A stretch of 64,000 bases of DNA, from the NCBI GenBank assembly GCA_037976565.1, contig CP137672.1, forward strand, positions 22,592,134-22,656,133. Direction: 5' to 3'. The DNA is from Mesocentrotus franciscanus (Eukaryota; Echinodermata; Echinoidea; Camarodonta; Strongylocentrotidae). This document shows positions 11,171-23,380 of the stretch, one piece after another. The notes below the pieces were generated by a model that searched no databases, was not told the DNA's origin, and worked only from the letters and a program-made list of their open reading frames with translations. A program made the position numbers and the translations under genes. How positions within the stretch are numbered: the first letter of the stretch is position 1; every line of letters starts with the position of its first letter.

Positions 11171-13860
11171 TTTTATTTTTCATAACGGAACATGAAGTTG
11201 AATCGTTTGTTTGTCTAGTCTAAGAATATTTTCCAATATCCATCGACAATTTTTGTTATTGTTATATTGTTCTATTTTTGCAGCTATTAGACATACTATT
11301 TTTTTTTTGGGGGGGGGATGAGAATGGGCTATAGGAAAAGTGAATCATAAATGTTTTATTTCTTGTACAAATTATAATTTGGACTCTCGGTAGAACAGTT
11401 GCGCTGTAATGGCACTGGACCTGGACAGACCTTACCATCCGTATATAGGCCTACCATTTACCCACGTTTTCATTTATGTTATTACATTTATTTATATGTT
11501 GTTGATTGCTTTTGAAAGAACCATATTATATTGAAATCATCATCATGAAGGACTTCGTTTTATTCGAGTGTCTAGTCTGAGAATACTGCCTAAAAGCCAT
11601 CGGAAATGTATTGGTTATCACTTTATTATAATATTTATTTTATTATAATAGTCATTTTTGCAAAAGTTAGACATATGCAATCATATATTCTAACTTTTGT
11701 TGGGGGGGGGTGGGTAGGATATGAAAAGTGAATGTATCATTTCTTGTAACGTTAGCTGTAAAATGAAAAAAATGTTCAAATTCAGTATTTCTGTTTACCT
11801 AATTTATACCTTATTTGCCTTATATCATCATATTTCGGTAGAACAGTTGCGCTGTAATGGCACAACCAGGGAGATGATATCTCCCTGGCACAACTAAACA
11901 CACCTATTCATCTGTACCTTTTACCCACGTTTTTATTTATGTCATTATAATTTAATTTATATGTTGTTGTTTGTTTTTATAACGGAACATTATATTCAAA
12001 TCATCATCATGAAGGATTTCGTTTTATTTGTGTGTCTAGGCTAAGAATACTGTCAAATAACCTTCTGAAAAACAAGTTCGTTATTATATACGGTCACTTA
12101 CAAACAATATTAGACATATAACTTTTTAAAACTTTTTTTTCGGGACGGGGTGGGGTGGGGTATGAAAAGTGAGTGTATCATTTCTTGTAATGTTAGCTGT
12201 GAAATGAAAATTGTTCAGTATTTTTGTTTGCCCAATTCGTACCTTTATTTTCCATATCATCATCAAATCATTAGGACCCCTCGGTAGAACAGTTGCGCTG
12301 TAATGGCTCAACTGAACAGACCTACTCATCCGTACCAGTTACCAACGTTTTTATTTATGTTATTATATTTATTTATATGTTGTTGATTGTTTTTATAACG
12401 GAACTTAATATGTTCAAATCATCATCATAAAGGACAGCGTTTCATTTTTATGCCTAGTCTAAGAATACTGTCCTATAGCGTTCGTAAAAACAAGTTTGTT
12501 ATAATAGTTACAGTAATTTTGTTACAAAACAAATTAGACGTATAAGTTTGACTTTTTTCGGGGCAGGGCGGATCCAGCCGGCGGTAGGGGTAGGGGCTCA
12601 ATTCGTGAGAAAACATTTAGCGTTGATAAGCGGGGGAGGGGTATTGAGCACTAAAATATTTTTTGTTTTGCTCAACCCCCAAAGGTAAAACTGTGGTTAC
12701 CATCTTTTGGGGGGCTAGGGGTGCCACCCTGGATCCGCCACTAGGGGAGGGGGGGGGGATATTGAATTGAATTGAATTGAATTGAATCGAATGTATCATT
12801 TCTTCTAATGATAGCTGTAAAATGAAAATTGTTCAAATTTAGTATGTTTTTGTTTGCCCAAATTTTGCATTTAATTGCCATAACAGGCCTTTATCATATC
12901 ATACAAATTATGATTTGGATCCTCGGAAGAACAGATGCGCTTGCACAATGGCACAACTGAACAGACCTATCCATCCGTATCATTTAACCACATTTTCATA
13001 TATGTTATTACATAATTTATTTATATGTTGTTGACTGTTTTTATAACGGAACATAATATATTCAAATCATTATCATAAAGGACTTCGATTTTTTTGTTAT
13101 AATGGTCACTTTTGCAAAAACAAGACACATAGTTCTTCGGGGAGGGGATAGGGTGGAATATGAAAAGTGAATCTATCAATTTTTGTAATGCTATAGCTGT
13201 AAAATGAAATTGTTCGAATTCAATACGTTTTTTTTGCCCAAATGTTTTTTGTGTGGCCATATCATAATTTATATTATATCATAATTATCATTTAGACCCC
13301 TAGGTAGAACAGTTGCGCTGTAATGGCACAACTGAACATACCTATATCCATCCGTACCATTTAACCACGTTTCCATTTATGTTATAACATTGATTGATTG
13401 TTTGTATAACGGAACCAAATGATTATCATCATCATAAAGGACACTGTTTTATTTGTGTGTTTAGTCTTGTAGCATACTGTCCAAGAACATTCGGGAAAAA
13501 AACTTTGTTAAAATGGTCACTTAAAAAAATATATATAAATTTGACTTCTTTTTTCGGGGTGGGGATATGAAAAGTGAACATATCATTTCTTGTAATGATA
13601 GTTGTAAAATGAAAATTGTTCAAATTCAGTATTTTTGTTTGCCAATTTTACCTTTATTTGCCATATCATCATATTATATAATCATCATATCATTTGGACC
13701 CCTCGGTAGAACAGTTTTGATGTAGTGGCACAACTGAACGGGCCTATCCATCCGTCCTATTTACCCACGTTTTCATTAATATGCTTTATCGTTTTTTTTT
13801 TTTTTTAATAATGGAACATAAATTCAAATCATCGACATATCCAGGACACTGTTTTATTGG
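11170..13860 (+). repeat. Satellite-like tandem array, ~340-450 bp monomers
   Basis: The landmark CGGTAGAACAGTTGCGCTG recurs near 11382, 11834, 12284, 12910, 13303 and 13698, and the landmark TATAACGGAACATAAT recurs between them. Other conserved pieces are GTCTAGTCTAAGAATACTG, ATGAAAAGTGAATGTATCA and a G-rich run after TTTTTTCGGGG. Monomers are diverged. One is lengthened by an inserted GGATCC element (12566-12745). The array breaks near 13860 and a further partial monomer lies at 16573-16800. Confidence 0.85.
12566..12745 (+). mobile_element. GGATCC-ended dispersed element inside the satellite
   Basis: The ends are GCGGATCCAGCCGGCGG and CCTGGATCCGCCACTAG. The interior has CTCAATTCGTGAGAAAA and GCTCAACCCCCAAA. 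The insertion explains the long spacing of that monomer. An inverted relative is at 16340-16572. Confidence 0.55.
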
Positions 13861-16039
13861 GATCCGCTCGCTATTGGTAAGGACCGCTATTCATGAGGAC
13901 CGCTATGTATAATTTGAGATTTGGGGTCGTCAGTCATAGGGGTCGCTATCATTATTGATCCATAATTAAAATATATTTTCTTCACAAAACTTATGGGCTT
14001 GTGTTCGAATTTTTTTCTCTCCATTTTGCAAATCAATTTCCGATTGGTTATGTTGTCCATTGCTCAATTCTTGACACTCCCTGACCTGCTAGTAGGCCTA
14101 ATGATAATAATACCGTACTTATTTACAACATCTATCTAGTAAAACTTTTCTGCGACAACAATATAAGTATTTTTAAAAATAAATACACCCTGTATAAAAC
14201 ATTACAAGAACCGTGGTATGTATGACGAGAACAGATAAATTAATTATCTAGAAGATTTTAAGTAGGTACTTTCGTTAAAGGAGTATACTAGGAAATCATA
14301 TATTTCTGGCATAGTTTTATGGAAACACTGGAGAAAAATGTACAGTGTAGTTGTATATAACAAACAGGCGCGCCTTAGGGCCCTTGGTGGGGTCAAGGGG
14401 GCAGAGCCCCGTAAGGGTAGGGTTTTAGGCATTTAATTACGGTCAGATGAGCATATTTTTATACCTCATTTGTGACACTGGCAGGTCACTCATTCTTTTC
14501 TTCTCTATTTCTTTCTTTCTCTCTTTAACATTCTTTTCCAAAAAAGTGAGGGGGTTCGAGCCCCCGAGCCCCGCCGTTCTGCAGGCTCGGACATGAAGGC
14601 TTCTAAATAAGCATATATTTTGCCTGTTAATTTGGAAATTAGTAATTTTCCAACAAACGCATAAACCAGTATAATTTACAAAAAAAATTGAGAAAAAATC
14701 CCGGGAAATCATGTCACTTCAGCAACATTTGTACATCACTTGTATCGAATTAGAAATAAACCACGTTTGAATTTTATTTGGGAAACTGCCCCCATCAATA
14801 CGCCAGTGTTCAGGGGCTCATGTCTTCTCACCCCTATAATTAAAAAAAACATACGCTTTCCCATCCTCTCACAAATTTTTCACGATAATGCGTGTTTCGC
14901 TATTATAAAATCCTCCATTGATAAATATAGGGGCATGCGGAATGTTTAGGAAATTTAATCCCGGTTTACTCTCCTTTTCTTTGAATGGAATATATTTTTA
15001 TGCGATTCAATTCAGTTTTTATTTTTGGTTAAAAATACAAACCATTTGTACTCCTTTACTGCAGGTTTTTTCGGGGGGGGCTTTTTTGGGGCGGCGGTGA
15101 AAATGCGTCCCCCACTTCCGGCGCTTCTGATAATAAACATAGGTGGCTATAGTTGCGCGCAAGAGAAATCATATTGCAATTTGATTTGTGTAGCGCTGGA
15201 CCAAAAAACACGTTTCTAGAAATTCAGAAATGGGTCCCAATTTCATAAATAATCCTTTCACATGTCCCATCAAAAGATTTTTTGAGACAAAGGTATAGAA
15301 TTTTTCAATACTTGCAATCCATCTGATGACAGACGCATAAAGCCCTAACATGACTCTACGGACTGGACTATGCACTATGAAGCTGCAACATGTCATACAA
15401 CACAAGTCTTTGTAAATTCGTGATTTTGAATGAGAGGGGGGAGGGGGCGTAACTTTGGAATCATTGTAATATTTCGTGGAGTAACGTGTCTTATCATCTT
15501 CATATTGCCCCAGCCCTTGTAGGGGCACTGATGTTTTGGTCTCATTATTGGATGAAATGGGACGCACGTCGCGATCCGGAACGTTTGCTGAAGAGAGGGC
15601 AATATTATCTTCACTTTCCTTTTCTCCATCTCCCTTTCATTCTCTCTCTCAGGCTCTCTTTCTATCTTCCTCCTTACTTTTATTATTTTTCTCCTTCTTT
15701 ATTTTTGTTGTTGTTTACGTGTGGTGGGGGCAGGTCGGTCATGTGACCTATACTATAAACGATATGAGGTCCATGATAACTATACACCCGACTCCAAGCA
15801 GATTCCACCTTTCCTCGTCCACTTCAAGGCGGTACTCAATTACATTCTTTATCTTTGCCCATTCACAATACTTAGTGTCGTTCGAATCTGCTCATCATGA
15901 TTGTGTAAAATTAAAAAAATACATTTTGATGAGTAAAAGGTCGAGGACCACTTTCCTGTTTATGGATAATTTCCTATCGAAAGAACAGACAAAAAGCACC
16001 CGTGATACCATGCCCGTAGCAGGGTGTGTACCTATACAG
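13861..16039. other. Interruption between satellite blocks; no gene seen
   Basis: Begins with a GGACCGCTAT motif iterated three times (13880-13935). It also holds a small G/C-rich inverted patch (14365-14415 and 14550-14595), a G run (15070-15095) and a C/T-rich tract (15600-15720). No coding or RNA gene can be supported. Confidence 0.4.
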
Positions 16040-16200
16040 TCATGTCTTAGCTTCCCCTTCTCATGCTGTGTCCGGGTTTCAAGATGTGGCTTCATAATTA
16101 TGAGAATGTAATAGGGCCTGTAATCTCTCCCTATTACTTCAAATTTCTGTTCATAATGGTATATACACGGCATTATTGTGGCAAATACAATGTCATGTAT
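16040..16200 (+). repeat. Segment duplicated on both sides of the satellite block, copy 2
   Basis: Matches 10960-11170 through CTGTGTCCGGGTTTCAAG and GTATATACACGGCATTAT. Confidence 0.5.
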
Positions 16201-16339
16201 ATATTAAGATGTATGAGCGTGACCAGCTTTGTCTCCTGGCCAAAAAAAGGTAAAAACACCCTTTTTTGTTTAAAAAAAGAAGATGGGCCCCTCCTGGTAC
16301 TCAAGGGGTGGTGGATGTTGAGTAAAAAAATAATAGCAC

Positions 16340-16572
16340 TATATCCCCGTTGAGCAACAACAAAAACTGCTCCCGGCCCACCCTCCCCGCTTGTTCACCG
16401 GCTTGCTGAGTCGCCGCTAAATATTTTTTCACGAATCGGGCAAAAAAAGTGCTCACTACCCCCCTCCGCTTATTCACCGACTTGCTGAGTCGCCGTTAAA
16501 TATTTTTCACGAATTGGGCCCCTCTCTGGCCCCCTCTGGCCCCTCCCTTGCCGCCGGCTGGATCCGCTCCGG
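16340..16572 (-). mobile_element. GGATCC-ended element, inverted copy with an internal duplication
   Basis: The right end GCCGGCTGGATCCGC is the reverse complement of the left end at 12566. A segment of about 80 bp (TTCACCGGCTTGCTGAGTCG ... TTTTTCACGAAT) is tandemly duplicated inside, at 16391-16438 and 16471-16517. Confidence 0.5.
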
Positions 16573-16800
16573 GGATAGGGCGGTTTAATGGTGGGATATG
16601 AAACTCTAATGTTTTATATTTTGTATTGCTAGCTGTAAAATTAAATTGTTGAAATTTAGTATGTTTGTTCGCCTAATTTTGACCTTTATTTTGGTATATA
16701 ATCATATTATTTATATCATAATCATTGGGACCACTCGGTATAAAAGTTGCGTTGTAATGACACAACTAAACGGGCATAATCCATCCGTAACATTTACCAG
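16573..16800 (+). repeat. Partial satellite monomer
   Basis: Continues the 11170-13860 family: GGGATATGAAA, GTTTGTTCGCCTAATTTTGA, then CTCGGTATAAAAGTTGCGTT. It ends where the TTCCGAA minisatellite starts. Confidence 0.7.
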
Positions 16801-16804
16801 GGGG

Positions 16805-17382
16805 CACTCATTTTTCCGAAGGTTCGTTTTCCAAAGGTTCATAATTCCGAAACACAAATTTCCCAAGCCTAGGGGTTCATAATTACGAAGATGAAAAAGC
16901 GTTCATAATACCGAACATATGTCATATTTTGTTGCATTATTCAGAAGTTTCGTCATTCCGAAGGTTCATAATTCCGAAAATGAATTAGGGTTCATATTTC
17001 CGAAGGTTCAGAATTCCGAAAATGACAAAGGGTTCATAAATCAGAAAAGTGAAATAGGATTCATAATTCCGAAGGTTCGTATATTTCCGAAAACTGACAA
17101 AGGGTTCATAATTCAGCAAATGAAAAAGCGTTCATAATTCCGAAAATGAAATAGGGTTCATAATTCCGAAAATGAAATAGGGTTCATAATTCCGAAGGTT
17201 CGTATTTCCGAAAATGACAAAGCGTTCGTAATTCAGAAAATGAAAAAGCGTTCATAATTCAGAAAATGAAATAGGGTTCATAATTCCGAAAATGAAATAG
17301 GGTTCATAATTCCGAAGCTATAGGTTCGTATTTCCGAAAATGAAAGAGGGTTCATAATTCCGAAAATGAAATAAGGTACCTA
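16805..17382 (+). repeat. Minisatellite of GGTTCATAATTCCGAA units
   Basis: About 25 units of 20-27 bp built from GGTTCATAATTCCGAA followed by AATGAAATAG or AATGACAAAG, mixed with GGTTCGTATTTCCGAA variants. Each unit carries the palindrome-like TTCCGAA. Variant order is irregular, as expected from unequal exchange. Confidence 0.9.
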
Positions 17383-18811
17383 AAAAGGTCGAGGAACAGG
17401 AACAAAACGACTGAGCAGCCCACGCCCCTCTCCATATCAAGGGTAATAAAAAAAAGGAGAGAGATAAAGGGAAAAGCCAACTATTACTGCATGAATAAGA
17501 ACCAGTGAATCATGCGGCCGTCGGATAATTCTATCTTTCCTTATGTTATTGTATATTTTTATTCTTCTATAATTTCCTCTTTCTATCTACAGCATAACAA
17601 CATTATGGCGGCCGCCACAGAATTGATCTGGCGGCCGGCAAATAATTATTTTTAATAAAAACAGAAAATGCGAGAAACATTGGACATTGGACATTTGAGA
17701 AAAAGGTTTAGAGGATTATGCAAAATAATGTGCAACTAACCGTAGCTCCAATTTATAATACATGTACAAGTACGACTATTTACAGCCACCGTAACGAGAC
17801 ATGTAAAGCAAACCCCCTACATGGTCAGGACGTCAGCCGGTATAACAAAGAAAGACAGGGCAGAGAGAGTAGTAGAGAGGGAGAGGGAGAAGGAAAAAAA
17901 ACCGCGAAAGATACAACAGCCCGGGTATGAGGTCAGTGGAAAAGGCTAGGCATGAAGTTGTGTATGTGTATACTGTGCACATGGGCATCATGCATCGGCG
18001 ACTATCTTGCAAGTTCTCGAGGGGCTGCCAGCTATAAGAAAGGTAGGTCGATTATTAAAACACACCAAAAGAGCGTCTGTACATAGTATGCATATCGCCA
18101 GTTTTGGGGGAGTATTTCTATTGTTGAGCATTGATTGTTGACCACCTAATTGTCCGGTGAGAAGATGCCGTAATTGTTGCATAGCCATTAGCCAGACATG
18201 TATACAGCTCCGCGGCCAGTGCAGCGCAGCCCTAGCGCTAGCCCACCGATCGTGCGTTATCGTGCATGCAGCTTGCTACCAAATGCATAGACGGCAGTCC
18301 AGCTCAGCTCAGCGAGATAGCTCGCTAGCAGACGACAGTCCTCCAACTGGGCGAGAAGAGTGCGTGTTGCGGCGATGAAACCGCCATATGTTTTCGTTCA
18401 ACCGAGAGAGGGTGTTAGACCGTTAGGAGATTCAAACAAGTCATTCAACGGTTTCCTCGCGAAAAGGGTATACGACGAGGGTTGTTTTAACACCCGAATT
18501 CTTCTAAATGCGTCATGATAATAGAGAAATATTGATTACATTTACTATTTTAGTGTTCATCGAACATTTTATGACCATAAATTACCAGTTTTGTTGTCAA
18601 TACGCTTTTACTACCAGTACTCTAGTTTAGCTTTAAGCATAATGCTAACTGTCAGACTCTACCATTAAAGTTTTGAAGACAATAATAGATTTCACTATTC
18701 TAATTAGCCTGTATTCTACTCATTCGGTTAAACTGAGGCTCAGATCATGTTTAACAAAAGGCAACTTAATAAACCTTGGTCTAATGGTTGAAAACAAATC
18801 TTTCCCAAAAG

Positions 18812-19275
18812 CTTAAAGCGCAATCCGACCCTTGTAATAACTTCATTTGTATGAAAGCAGAAAAACAGAATGGCGAATGTATGAAATAGATAATAAGAGA
18901 ATTACGAATATTTGAAATATGAGATCCCTAGAGCTATGTGAAACTCAATTTGGCAATTCTGTAAGCGGATTGCGACGTAGTCACGGACAGCTATCACGTT
19001 TGTTGTGTACAAAAATATCATTCATTTCTGTTTTAGTCCCATGTGAGTACTCCCTTGGTGTTTTACTCAGAATATATGGATATTATATAATTATAGGTCC
19101 TCTAAACAGAAAAGAAAAAGAAATAAAACGAGACCTACATTTTGGCAAAAATGAAATTTTAGTCATTTTATGTGTTGGAACAAAACGGAAAAGTTGTCAG
19201 GCACTACATCACTTGACATTACCAATTAAGCCAATTTGAAGTGCCTATACTTATTATAGTGATTACAACTTTCAA
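18812..19275 (+). repeat. ~465-bp dispersed repeat, copy 1
   Basis: Starts TTAAAGCGCAATCCGACCC. It shares with 32500-32990 the ordered motifs TTGTAATAACTTCATTTG, GTACAAAAATATCA, TAGGTCCTCTAAA, ATTTTAGTCATTTT and CAATTTGAAG. A shorter, inverted relative appears near 40000-40190. It probably belongs to a TTAA-bordered family, but its right end is unclear. Confidence 0.6.
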
Positions 19276-19751
19276 AAATTCATAACTCTCTTTACTATCA
19301 CAGGGATTACATGCTTAAAAAAATATTTCAACTTGTAAAAGGGCCACACAAAAAATTAAAAGGTTATAATTGAAATCCTTCCTAAAAGTATGGTGACAAA
19401 TATCATTAATTAATAACAAAGTTACATTCATTTTTCATTTAAAATTTTCGCTCATAGAGGGAAAAACACAGTCTCAAAACCATGAATCTGAAATTTTGCA
19501 CATACTTTCATAAACTAATTTTGCTGCTACAAATAAATTTTGAGATAAGTTCTAAAGGGCTTGCAAATCCCTGATAGGATCTATATACATTTAGTAATTA
19601 AATACGGGCCTTCAGTTTGTGCTTCTGCTAAAAAAAAATGTGGTTGTTTAGAATTTTCAAATATAACATTATTAACAAGCATAACTCTCTTACCGGGTAT
19701 TTATAATAAACTGAAACAAGTTGAATTTAATGATTTTAATTCCTCAGCACT

Positions 19752-20186
19752 ATGGCACAAGGGGGTGCATACCTTGATCCAGAGATACACTGCCTTTCTT
19801 TGAACAGTCGAAAGTTAGAACACACACCCCCAAGTGACTATTACCTGGTGATGATTTTTTCAACACAGAACAGTACTATCGCTAGAAGTACAATACGATC
19901 AAAGCTGAACACAGAACTGACCAGGTATGATCCTTACATTGAATTCTCCATTCGTTTAGGGAGGGGATATGTGGGAAAGCACAAGAAATTGGTCATGGAA
20001 CAGTTAGGAGAGAATATTACACCAGGTGAGCTCCATGATTATGCCAGTGCGGTAACTAAAGGAAAAACTCAGTGGGTCTGGGCTCATAAAGATAGATTAG
20101 ATTACTGGAAAAGGAAAGCAAGCCATGGATATGATGTAATAGACGTCCTCAGAGATAGAGTGCGTGAGCACCCTGCATGGAGATAG
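19752..20186 (+). CDS. Candidate nested coding exon, 144 codons, unknown product
   Basis: Open from ATG at 19752 to TAG at 20184-20186. The start has A at -3 and G at +4, and a pyrimidine-rich stretch ending in CAG (19741-19747) lies four bases before it, as if a 5' UTR intron ended there. The protein starts MAQGGAYLDPEIHC, has a mixed middle (PSDYYLVMIFSTQNSTIARS), and is basic and aromatic at the end (KTQWVWAHKDRLDYWKRK ... REHPAWR). There is no signal peptide or membrane segment. I recognise no family. An AATAAA at 20665-20670 followed by a GT-rich stretch could end its transcript. It lies on the strand opposite the host gene, inside intron 3. It could be a real small gene, a retrocopy or a transposon ORF fragment. 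Confidence 0.4.
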   Translation: MAQGGAYLDPEIHCLSLNSRKLEHTPPSDYYLVMIFSTQNSTIARSTIRSKLNTELTRYDPYIEFSIRLGRGYVGKHKKLVMEQLGENITPGELHDYASAVTKGKTQWVWAHKDRLDYWKRKASHGYDVIDVLRDRVREHPAWR

Positions 20187-20664
20187 GGAGACTTGGTAGA
20201 GGAAGGGAATTTAGGTCAAAGACATCCCTATAATATTCCATAATTCTTTAGATGCCACACAAATAGTTGCCCTGGGCCACATTGCATTTTTCATGCATTG
20301 GGATAGATATAGTAAAGGCTCCAAGATTATGAGATACATATAGCAAAGGCTCCAAGATTATTTAACGTTTCTCATGCAAGATAAATACCGGTGTTAAGAG
20401 GGTTTTGATGGAGCTAATCAAGATCGGTAAATGGGGAATTTTACAAAGCCATTGTGTTCCACAAAGCAATACTTCCCTTCAGAAATGCACATGTGGCAAA
20501 GAAGCAACTGTGAAGAGGGGTGAATACAGCAACCAAAGTGATAAAAAGGAAAATAGGTGAGATTTTTTTACTAACTAATCTGAAGAAAGATAGATTTACT
20601 ATGTATCTATCTGTCACAACAAAACCTTTTCATCGTCAAAAATTCAGGTGATTGTTGGACTTAA

Positions 20665-20670
20665 AATAAA
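20665..20670 (+). terminator. Possible polyadenylation signal for the 19752 candidate
   Basis: AATAAA followed at once by TGTGTGTGTTGT, the layout of a poly(A) signal with a GU-rich downstream element. It is about 480 bp past the stop codon at 20186. Confidence 0.3.
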
Positions 20671-21310
20671 TGTGTGTGTTGTAAAGATATTATTGAACAT
20701 TCTGTATACCCCCAACCCAAGTACCCATTTTTCAGATTCACCTTTGAGAGATTCTGGGAATTTTGCAAAATATTCATTTTTTTTTCCTGTTTTAATTGAT
20801 TTAGGAGCTTCATATTTTGCTTAACAAACACAGTTTTAGATTGAAAATTGATGCAAGGCCTTAAATACTAGGTGGCTCTCATAGAAAAGGCCAAAAGCAA
20901 AAATCTCAATTTAGTCAAAAAATAATTAGGCTGACATTATATACCATTGGTGCATTCTGGTGCATTTGGTTTCCAGCAACTTGGCAAAATTTCTTGTTTC
21001 AATGTTTTGTTGATAATATTTCGCAAAAAGTTTCATTTCAGGATTTCCTTATTAGGAATATTATTCTGGAGATTAAAGTATGATTGCAAAGCCTGATTTA
21101 TGCAAGATCAAATGAAGGAACTAGATACAAAACTGCAATTATCAGTCTTATTTAATCATATTTCCTGCAAAACACACCAAATCTGAATTCAGGAAAGTCA
21201 AAACCTATGTTTTCATTTTGTGATAAATGTGGTTGTCCTTCATGTACAAACAAAAACTTGTTTTGAATGTTTTCTTTTGGCGATCCATATAGACCACGGT
21301 CGTTAGTTAA

Positions 21311-21810
21311 AGGTAATGCAAAGTTTGGGGAAATTTTGAAAATTGGATGGATAGTAATTTTTTTAACATTTTGATATATTTGGATGCCCCTGTGGATGTA
21401 TTATAAGCACTAGAAAATTTAGCCCCTAAAACACTTCTGCTTTCGAGCAAATTGAATAATCAAAATTTATCGGTGCTCCCGGTAAATTTCAAATATTTCA
21501 AATAGCACCTAAGGCCATTCCATGGTAGCTGCGACCATGAAAATCTCAGAATATGCAATTCTGATATATAATTTCCAAACGGGAATAGCAAATCGGTTGA
21601 TTGTAGTCAAGAAACATTGTTTTAAAGCTAAAGTAATATCAGTCTTGAGAGGGAGCTATACAACATAAAGAGTTTATTATTTACAATTTCATCACTTCAG
21701 ACTCGATTTCAATCGCGACAACGATCATTGAATATTGTAAAATCGCATATTCTTCCAATATGTTCATTTGAACCAAATTCATGACCCCATACCAAAACTT
21801 TGTATTACCT
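21311..21810. mobile_element. TTAA-flanked MITE, family 2
   Basis: 500 bp between TTAA at 21307-21310 and TTAA at 21811-21814. The TIRs are AGGTAATGCAAAGTTTGG and its inverse CCAAAACTTTGTATTACCT. TTAA target duplication is characteristic of piggyBac-type elements. There is no coding capacity. Confidence 0.8.
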
Positions 21811-22788
21811 TTAATGGTTTAGTTCATATTGTCAGTGTATTTGTTATTGTACTTCATTAATATTGTTCTACTCCTTTGTGTAAATGAAATCGAAATAAGG
21901 TAAAATTAGATGAAAATTAAAATCGAATTTAGTTATTTGAGCAGACAGAGCTTTCAAGTTCCTGATACAACAGGGTGGATTCACAATTAACAATCTGCGA
22001 CGTGCCAATTTGTCAGCTCGCGGGCCAACAACTAGTGCAGCGCAGCTAAATGCTAGCCATCGATCAAAATGGCCCAAGTGGTCCAAACTGTGTAAATTCA
22101 TTCAATGAGATTGATTTTTCTGATATCAGCGCACATTTTTATATTGAATTTGGATGTCAAAACCCAATGATCAATTAATTCTGACTGAAAATTTGGCCTG
22201 ATTTTGGACAAAAATCAATACAAATGATAATTTATCCAAAAGTTGACAGAAATGACCATATTTTTTGTTGATAGAGGTCAATATGACCAGTTTTTATAGC
22301 ATCAGGACACAATTGTATTTAGAATAGGCCCATCAAATCTCCTTGGCTGATAATAATGATTAGAAAAATTACAATTTTGGCCAAAAAGTGGCCAAAATGA
22401 CCAAAACATCATGAGCAGGGTCAATAAGACTGATATTTTTGGAATCAGTGCAAAATTTTACTGCGCATAAGCTATTCAAACCACCCAACCAAAAATTCAG
22501 ATGAAATCCCCTTATCTAGCTGCCAGGGTATACAACAGTGCCACGTACTGAACAAACTTTTGTCAACTTTTTCCCAAAATGCATCACTTTAAATTGACTA
22601 AACATTGGTGTCGCTAGATGGCGATGTGTAAATCCACTGCGTTGATATGTACAGGGGGATTGTTTGTGGGCACAAACCCTTGTCAGTCGTTGTGCCTTAC
22701 AGTGTATGAACTAAGGTATGAACGCCTTTTAAAGCCGCCCTCGGAGGCGGCCTCACGCCTGCAATTTGAAGCCGCCTCGAAATCATCA

Positions 22789-23172
22789 AACCCATGTTAC
22801 ACATATCTCGGGCCCGTAATTTTGCGTCTACACATAGGCTGGCCTCATGTCGCATTTTCACGAGCTGACGTTGGGGCGCACTCCAGATGGCAAAGCACAT
22901 CCAATGTAATGTTGATATATGACGACGGGTCACGTCACTTCCGCGTATAAGCCGACGCAGAGTCCACTTTGGTGGTACACCTACTTATTGCGGGACTGAG
23001 TCCGGACTCGGGCCGGCTTCAAACCACATCCTGATCGAGGTAGACTGGATGAAAGCGGCCTCAGTCCAGCCTCCGTCTGGCTTTTCAAAAAAGTTGATGT
23101 TACACATAATTATGTCAAGCCGCCTCCGGAGGCGGCCTCAGTCCACTTTCAGAGGTATGTGTAACAGGGGTC
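22789..23172. mobile_element. MITE with GTTACACATA TIRs and G+C-rich palindromes
   Basis: The left end CCCATGTTACACATATCTC is inverted at the right end (GAGGTATGTGTAACAGGGG). It carries GGAGGCGGC/GCCGCCTCC palindromes (around 23120-23145); a similar palindrome lies just outside at 22734-22756. It is markedly more G+C-rich than its surroundings. Confidence 0.65.
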
Positions 23173-23380
23173 TAATTAAGAGACTATTCAGACTGCATGG
23201 TCTAATGTAAGTCCCATAGGCTCTGTACTGTAGCTATCAGAGACTGACAGGGCTAGCTATAAGCTCTGCTCAAGACTTTATGGAATTATGTTAGTGTATC
23301 AAATTAGAGTCTTTGATTGCAGACTACAGCGAAATGCTGGTGTTTGTAGTAAAGCAAATTCATTGAATGTTTTTGTGTGT

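Noticed and set aside
14535..14600. GGGTTCGAGCCCCC looks like a tRNA T-arm
   Set aside because: No A-box or cloverleaf upstream; the surroundings are C/T-rich low complexity and a small G/C palindrome.
15536..16111. 191-codon open frame, plus strand
   Set aside because: Composition comes from a C/T-rich tract (Ser/Leu/Phe runs) and the frame crosses a duplicated satellite leader. No protein-like motif, so taken as chance.
18919..19239. 106-codon open frame, plus strand
   Set aside because: Lies wholly inside the ~465-bp dispersed repeat (second copy at 32500), where the frame is not kept.
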